DNA from: Bugula neritina
Lineage: Eukaryota; Bryozoa; Gymnolaemata; Cheilostomatida; Bugulidae
Length of the DNA stretch: 64,000 nt
Reading direction: 5' to 3'
Assembly: GCA_964035545.1 (NCBI GenBank)
Contig: OZ037772.1
Coordinates: 6,011,389-6,075,388, forward strand
In this document: piece by piece, positions 57,149-64,000 of the stretch
How positions within the stretch are numbered: position 1 is the first letter of the stretch
Layout: each line of letters opens with the position of its first letter
Program-made: the position numbers and the translations under genes
Notes under the pieces: generated by a model
Told to the model about the DNA's origin: nothing
The model's database searches: none
What the model saw: only the letters and a program-made list of their open reading frames with translations

Positions 57149-58324
57149 AGCAATTTAATTGTAAATTGATTGCATATAGACTCCGGTTTGGCTTTAATCA
57201 AATGAAATTACTTCCCAGTCTAAACAGGAACAATAAACAATGTTTGGATGCTTACTCTCAGACAACTTAAGCATGTAACTCTATTTTCTATGCTGACTTT
57301 ATTTGCTGCCACTTCATAAAACAAAACAAACTGTCAGCTGCCATCGGAAATTCATATTCCGCTCAGACATTGTCAAGAAATAAACACGATTGACTCGGGA
57401 CAAAAGTGAAAACAAAAGTCATAAAGTGCTATTGTTTGCGTAGGAGAGAAGACAATAGAATTGGTTGTGTAATCATTAGTCTAGAGCTTCATTACGCTGA
57501 GGGCTGTGAATGAGCTGTCTGGCTGTATTCTTAGCCTATTGTTATAGCCCCTGGTTAGCCAGGGTATTTACTTCACTGTTTACTATACAATATGTGCCTA
57601 GGAGCGGTCTAATCAAGGTTGCAACTAATGCAACTATGTGAAAATTAGCCGAGTGCTAATTTGTAGCAATTGCACACTTTTAATGAAGTTGTTGAAACTT
57701 TTACTAAACCCTGCAGTAGTAGCTGTTTCGTTGTTGCTATAATAGTGATCTGGAACCTTCGCACATACACACAAACACTCACACATTATTACACATGTAA
57801 ACATGCTTGCATACATACACCTACATGCTTGCACTGCCATAACATTTATATTAAATGCAGTTTTATAAGAGCTTTTCCTAAATTGTTTGTCTGAAAAGCA
57901 ATATTTTTTAGTTCCAATATGGTTTGTCTTTTTTCTTAATAAAGAAAGTATTTATGTTAATCTAGAAGTGACGTGTTTATTAGGCTACTGAGGCAGTGCA
58001 GTTATATAAATATCAACCAGTCTATCACTAACAAACAGCTTGTGCACTGTATAGCCATGAATGTTGTTCCTCCAAAACCTTATAAAAGTTTTGCAGAAAA
58101 AGAACTGCATATAATACAATATTCAGAAGCTGATTCTATATGCCAGTCTATGAAAGCATAGAGTTGCTTTAAGCAAACTTGTAAACATGTTTCTGCATGT
58201 AACCCCAAATGTTTTGTTTACAAATGAAAATACATCTCTGCATAGTGTAGACATATTGCAGACTGTAAACTGTAAAGTATCTTGGTAAAAAAAGAAAATA
58301 TCAGAGTTAGATCGCTCTGGCCTA

Positions 58325-58537
58325 GGGAGCAGTCATGATTTAGTGGTTAGAGTGCTGGCTTAGTAAACACAAGGTTAGTGGTTAGAACCCCAGTAAAGAC
58401 CATTGCTGGTGTTAGGAGGAGCATTCAGTCATAATTGCTTCTGTGCCTCATGTAAATAGCCCAAACTATGCTACCAGCATAACTCCTAGCCCTCTTTATA
58501 AGAGGCTTTTACAGAGGTGGTGATTTTAAACAGGGAT
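58325..58537 (+). repeat. tRNA-derived SINE (family 1), variant 3' end
   Basis: Head GATTTAGTGGTTAGAGTGCT, decayed B box (GTGGTTAGAACCCC), body GGTGTTAGGAGGAGCATTCA, then the alternative 3' region ending GGTGGTGATTTTAAACAG. Confidence 0.8.
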
Positions 58538-59519
58538 GAATTATATAAGTAAATACAAAGTACTGCATTATATAGGCACTGTGTCCAAAACAGATTCTTA
58601 AAATACTGACTCATTTAAACTTTGAGCTATAAAAATAGATAAACTGTTGATGAATAAATTAAAGTTGGCACTTGAGTGGCATTACTTTATTACTCTTCCA
58701 ATGAGCAGCTGTCACTCAAGTGTCCAATAAACCAAGCGCTGCCGCTGACGTCCATCAAGTTAATCTGTTTACAACAGCTTCGCCTATATAGTTACATCAT
58801 TTCCTGTTAGTGACATCACCAAAACAAGCTGACTCATCTCCTCCTATAGATAGCTAGACAGAAGAACAAGAAACATGGACTTTATTTTGTGACTTGAAAC
58901 TTTTGCTATAGCCCAACAACATGTTTGGCATAATTCGCTTTATCATATAAAAATTTAGCATAAAATCTTTAGCTTATATTACAAGCAGATCGGCTTTAAA
59001 GCAATATTCTGAGATTAATTCAGAGATAAAAATGATGCATAATTGGAAATCATTAATTGACTGAGTAGTTTAAATGTAATTGTTGATGATATAGTTTGAC
59101 TATAAACTATATTACCTTCCACTAAAATTCGAAAACATCTAAGTTTTCAAAAAGTTATCAAAGACTGAACATTATACTTTTATAGGCTGCAAAAGGCCAA
59201 CTATTTTCACAATCAAAGAGTAACAACGGCTACAATATACGATACACTTATTAAGAGTATATAATGTTGCAGGTCGTGCTTTAAGCAGTACTTTATTATC
59301 AGTGTAAAAGGCTCTGATTGGCTAATTTGAAGGGTTTCACAAGTTAATTGGCTATTGAGTAATCAATAATACTCCAGCTGTGAAGCTGAGATATTAATTG
59401 CATATATAATTATTTCATTTAAGAGCTATATTAGATTTGCAAACCCTCATTTCAATCAGGCATCTTTTATAGTATGATATAAGATTATTATTTCAATACT
59501 GAGCAAGTAATTCAGGAGA

Positions 59520-59694
59520 TTGTAGTTTCTGCTGACGCTGCCAGCAACTGATACAGGAAGTGAAAGTCTTGAAAAGATTGATTTTTTCTGAGAAACTGTC
59601 AACTGAAGAAAATTTAGGCGTTTGAATTCTCACTTTCAAAGAGAAATATCAGGGAGAGGAACGTCATTGCAGCTGTTGAAGTCTACAAGCTGTG
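59520..59694 (+). other. Possible 5'UTR exon of the MOXD1-like gene
   Basis: A non-repetitive stretch, less AT-rich than its surroundings, ends in CTGTG followed by a strong donor GTGAGTGCC at about 59695. It lies 3.4 kb upstream of the first coding exon on the same strand, which itself begins after an acceptor. It has no coding potential. This is inference only. Confidence 0.25.
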
Positions 59695-60486
59695 GTGAGT
59701 GCCAATATTTGCTTCAAGCTAATTTTAATTAAAACTTTCTACAAAAATATTGCATTTCTTTCAATAATATATTATTGTAAGTTGAGAATGCTTAAATAGT
59801 ATTGTTTAGTTTTTTGAATAAGACTGGAGAGGCAGGTGCAGTAATGAAAAGATTGAGAAAAGCCTGTATTCTAGATTAGAAGTTTAGCATAAGAAGTTAT
59901 GTTCCCGCAAGAATTTTAACTTGCATCCCCAAACCAAAATTTAATAAAAAAATTGAAAAACTTAGGCTATCTCAATTTCTCGACTACTGCTCCTAAGTGA
60001 CACTAGAGATGTTGTTGAAACCTACTTTTCTGTGAAGCACATTTGTAAAAATAATTGATTTTATAAAGCTCATTGCATCTAATAACATAAATAGTGCAGA
60101 AACATTAAAAAACTGCAACTATATTACAATTAAAAGCACAAAACATCATCCTAGGTAATAAGTTCTTTCAGTACTATAGACTTCTGGTGTCATTATAAGG
60201 CTTTGTACAACTCGCTAATCTGACACATCTACACAGGTGATTCACTAGAAAGTGTTGCTGTCTGATGTGTAGGATAGTGGGTCTCCAGGGAATAATAGGT
60301 AAAAGGTGGCGGATGACATTTTAGTAATTAGCTCATAGCATTTGCTACGTCTTATGGCCTGTAAATTCATCATATGTGTAAATAACACCAGGTATAAATA
60401 TAGAGTGGACAGGAAACCATATGTCAACCTGTAAGAGAGTTGGTAAAAAATAGGATAACATGACATTTAAATGTGATTGGTTTAGT

Positions 60487-60639
<153 letters not shown>

Positions 60640-61974
60640 TAAATTCTGCTTTAGTGAAACTTAAATTGCATTTGCAATTGCATTGCATTTTGTCTAAACA
60701 AATCCCTAATTTCATATTTGAAATAAATTAATTGTTTTTTAGTCAAAAATGCTCGTTTTTTACAAACTATAAAAAACATTACATAAAAGTAAAATCCTTA
60801 TCCTGTACAAGAAAATATCTTATTCTAGAATAGCTTAAAACTTATTTATATTCAGCAGGTATCAGCAAATATTCTTAACTCAATTTCTAAACTTGCAAAT
60901 AACACATGAGTGTAACTTTGCAGAACTGGTAAAACTAGAAACAGTCTGCTAGTACAATCAGTACTTTTTTCCGAAAGAACCACCTAAACTCTCTCCACAT
61001 TGCAATGATTACACAACTTATATATAACTGATCGTGTGAAACCGAGGTAATGCAAAGCATGCTGCCAAAGCATGCTGCCAAAGCACTAGGTCAGCACACC
61101 GAGTAAATTATAAAATAATATCAAATAATATTTTAATAACTCTGGGAATGGCATGAAGAAAATTATTATATAATAAGATTAATAGGCAATTTGTTGCTAG
61201 TTGAAACAGTGTATACTGTATCACTGCCTTCTAGCTGCCTTATATTGTTGCTGCTAATTAATTCGTTCTAGCGTGTGAAACTATCCATGTTATGTAATAA
61301 TTACACGCAGAAACCGATTCAATGCATATGCGTAGGGCTTTACCTTCTTTCAAAGTACATGTGGAATTTGCACATGTTTAGGATTGAGATATACTGTGGG
61401 AACTTATGCACACAAATGTAGACTTTTACACTTGCATAAATGAAACTGTTATGTAACTTCTGTTGCTAGATTGATTACATAAAGGTCATAAATTAAGTAG
61501 TTAATGAAATAAATTTATTCTATATTAATCTCCGGTTCACTTCAACATTTATTATTTGATCCTTTGTTATCTCAGAACTAGATTTTATTTGTGATGTAGT
61601 GGCTTTGTGTTAAAAGTCATTCTATATAATTTCATATTAACTAATGATTATAGAGTGTTGGAATAGGTTTAAATTAATAGTTTATAATAGGAGAGATGAA
61701 AAGATCGCCGTTATTTAAAAGAGTTTAATTTTTACTGAAAGTAGCTTCAAGCTTCAGAAAATATACTTGTTGGTGTGTACTATGGGCTTTTGAGACTAGT
61801 CACTACGAATGGTGAATAACCATAATTCTAAATGGGAGGGGGGGGGGAGGAGGGGGTCAGATGTAGTGCAAAATCAAATAAATATTGAGACCTCCATAAT
61901 TCCAATTTACTTTGAAAGCAACAAAATGAACTTACTATTGATGAATCTATACTTTCATCATTTGACATGGTGAA

Positions 61975-62300
61975 TATGCATAGTATAATAATTATAGCAT
62001 AATAATATAATACAATACCATATAACATAATAATATAGTATAATTTACTATAATATACACTAATATAATAAAATATATAGTATAGTATAATATGATATAA
62101 TATAATATAGTAAAATATAATATAATATAATGCAATACAATGTAATATATTATTATAACATGTAATATAATGTAATATAATATAATATAATAAAATATAC
62201 TATAATGACATAATACTATTTTATAAAGTGTCAAATAATATAATATAACATAATATAAAATAAAATAATAGCGTAAAGTATAATGCAATATATTGTATTA
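61975..62300 (+). repeat. Degenerate TAATA-type simple repeat
   Basis: Over 300 bp of TAATATAATA with occasional C/G, producing spurious long reading frames. Confidence 0.85.
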
Positions 62301-62914
62301 CAATGCAATGTAATAACATATGTGGTTTACGGGCAACTAATGTATAAAGTTAACAGTGAATCAAACACAATGATGCTATAGCAATATATAAATATGCTTT
62401 GAAACTAGACTGAATATTGCTTCCTTCCGGACTGTTCTCTTATCTACTATCGTACTAACGCAGGAACTCTAACGCTTCAATATTATCTAACTCTACGTGA
62501 TTAGTTATAGCCATACTATATTATACTTATTCCACTGTCTGTATTCTGTAGCTCCTATAGTTTATGATTCATATACATTCTCACTGCTTTATCATTAATT
62601 ATTGTGACTATACGCGGCTGAGTTAGTGTGGGAGACTCGTTATAGTAGCTGACCTTGACTCGATCACTACGTTCCTAAGCTTATGCAATGGATTTTTCAT
62701 TTGATGTTAGGAAACAGTTGCATCAATGAAACTATAACCATACGTTCATGCAAACAGCAACAATAAATTGAGAGCATCAATTCTTCCCATAATGCAAAGT
62801 AATGGAAACAGAGTTAATTATTCACCAATTCAGACTGCTATATTTTTTGGTGTATTTTGATATCCATAAGCAATCTTTTCTATTAAAGTAATATAAAAAC
62901 CATTTTAAATTTTC

Positions 62915-63038
<124 letters not shown>

Positions 63039-63147
63039 CATTATTATACACTGGTTTTCTACTATTTGATGCAGCTGACTAACTTTATTCTATTTTGCAA
63101 TGCTTAACCTGCTTTTATTTTTTGGCTCTTTGAAGAAAGAAGATAAA

Positions 63148-64000
63148 ATGATTATTCCGCTGGCAAGCCTCATTTTCATAGCCACTAGTCTGAGCTACGC
63201 CACAGCAGGTCGGACTCAAAGATATAGAAACTTGAGGTATCACACACAGATCACTGCTACACCTCACGAACTCAAGTGGGACTTTTCAGAAAAGTGAGTC
63301 ATTTAATCAGATTGGATGAAAATTTAGGTTGCTTGATATGATTGGATAAAAGCTTTAGTCGTCGAAAAAATTGGCCATCAGTAATACTAGCTGGTTTAAC
63401 AACTGCATGAGTAAAAGATATTTCTTCATTTTATCTCAAAGCGGTTTGTAAATGCAACATACTTTTTGAAAAGTGGTGGAAAATATTTTCTGTGTTTTAT
63501 TAAACTAGAATGACATAATCTTTGTGTCGTTTATTACTCAGCATTCCCTTAAAAATTTAGAATTTCCTTAATTTGCCCATTTTTTGAATGAATTAATATA
63601 TTTAATTTGTTTCCAGAATGTTCTTCTTTGAGCTAACAGTAAGATCTAAAGACCCTGTTGTTGGAATGGGGTTTTCCGATCATGGGGAGACAAGTAACGC
63701 AGATTTCATGGTGACCTGGCTAGACGCAGCCGGCGAACGCCATGTGCAGGTAACTCTCACTTAGGACAGAATTACTTGCTTGATACTTTGTATACATGTG
63801 TAAATGAGATTGAGAATATTGTAGTTTTAGTACGTAATTGTGTATATAACATATGATTGAGTCTTGTAGAGTTGAATAGCAAGTGTAAATTTAATTATAA
63901 TTTATTGTTTTAGAGGAAATATTGCGCATTGACTTGCAATAAAATTATCTTTTTCAATGTGTTGCTTAAACAATTCATTTTTGGGGTAGTCAATATGGTT
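63148..64000 (+). CDS. MOXD1: DOMON-domain DBH-like monooxygenase (MOXD1-like), first two coding exons; continues right
   Basis: Exons 63148-63293 and 63617-63749. The first ends in a split Lys codon before donor GTGAGT; the second starts after TTTCCAG and ends at CAG before GTAACT. I prefer the ATG at 63148 to the one at 63100, because a likely acceptor (TTTGAAG) lies between them and MIIPLASLIFIATSLSYATAG is a clean signal peptide. The mature start leads into a DOMON domain: ELKWDFSEKMFFFELTVRS, then VVGMGFSDHG and NADFMVTWLD, as in the N-terminal domain of DBH-like monooxygenases. These are secretory-pathway copper enzymes of the dopamine beta-hydroxylase/PHM family. The copper-binding catalytic domains would lie beyond the window, so activity cannot be judged. 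Other DOMON proteins are possible. Confidence 0.75.

Larger units (their letters stand above)
54408..59519. other. Intergenic region, gene-poor
   Basis: AT-rich sequence between the start of the orphan gene (minus) and the candidate MOXD1-like 5' exon (plus). It contains a poly-G/purine run (54528-54552), two SINEs, one MITE and an (AAC/AGC)n patch (57075-57145). No exon with supported splice sites was found. The genes diverge, so promoters of both should lie here. Confidence 0.55.

Noticed and set aside
56980-57201. Alanine-rich 73-aa ORF
   Set aside because: Product of an interrupted GCT/GTT triplet repeat with no splice or homology support.
61992-62288. 98-aa Tyr/Ile/Leu-rich ORF
   Set aside because: Arises from a degenerate TAATATAATA repeat; low complexity.

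Overview
The window is nuclear DNA from an invertebrate bilaterian. The evidence is canonical GT-AG introns, animal-specific gene families (collagen galactosyltransferase, FMRFamide-receptor-like GPCR, Ly6 protein, DBH-like monooxygenase), AT-rich non-coding DNA, tRNA-derived SINEs and many short inverted-repeat elements. A lophotrochozoan is my guess, not something the sequence proves. No prokaryotic features, rRNA, CRISPR array or confident functional tRNA gene were seen.

Layout: (1) 361-9098, minus strand: 14 coding exons of a COLGALT-type procollagen galactosyltransferase whose 3' end lies left of the window. (2) 9538-25075, plus strand: a complete ABCF1 gene of 15 exons giving 700 aa, head-to-head with COLGALT across about 440 bp. 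(3) 18010-19399, minus strand: a complete two-exon gene for a GPI-anchored Ly6/uPAR-like protein, nested antisense in one ABCF1 intron. (4) 26839-43030, minus strand: a rhodopsin-type GPCR of the FMRFamide-receptor-like group, with TM1 to the C-terminus present and the extreme N-terminus not found. (5) 47380-54407, minus strand: a five-exon gene for an unrecognised 325-aa basic, partly coiled-coil protein. (6) 54.5-63.1 kb: gene-poor, AT-rich DNA with SINEs. (7) 63148 to the right edge, plus strand: the first two coding exons of a DOMON-containing, MOXD1-like monooxygenase, with a possible 5'UTR exon near 59.6 kb. Every exon chain given was checked by hand for GT/AG boundaries and continuous reading phase.

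The genes do not form an obvious pathway. The most striking feature is the repeat landscape. Several minisatellites sit exactly on splice junctions, so the tandem monomer contains a copy of the real 5' or 3' splice site (COLGALT acceptor at 489, ABCF1 donor at 15820, ABCF1 acceptor at 14598, orphan-gene donor at 49814). A 2.4-kb 31-bp satellite appears to have grown out of the end of a TA-flanked palindromic MITE. A 2.9-kb transposon with inverted repeats of about 0.9 kb sits in a GPCR intron and carries short hydrophobic ORFs. Three hAT-type MITEs have 8-bp target duplications, two of them perfect.
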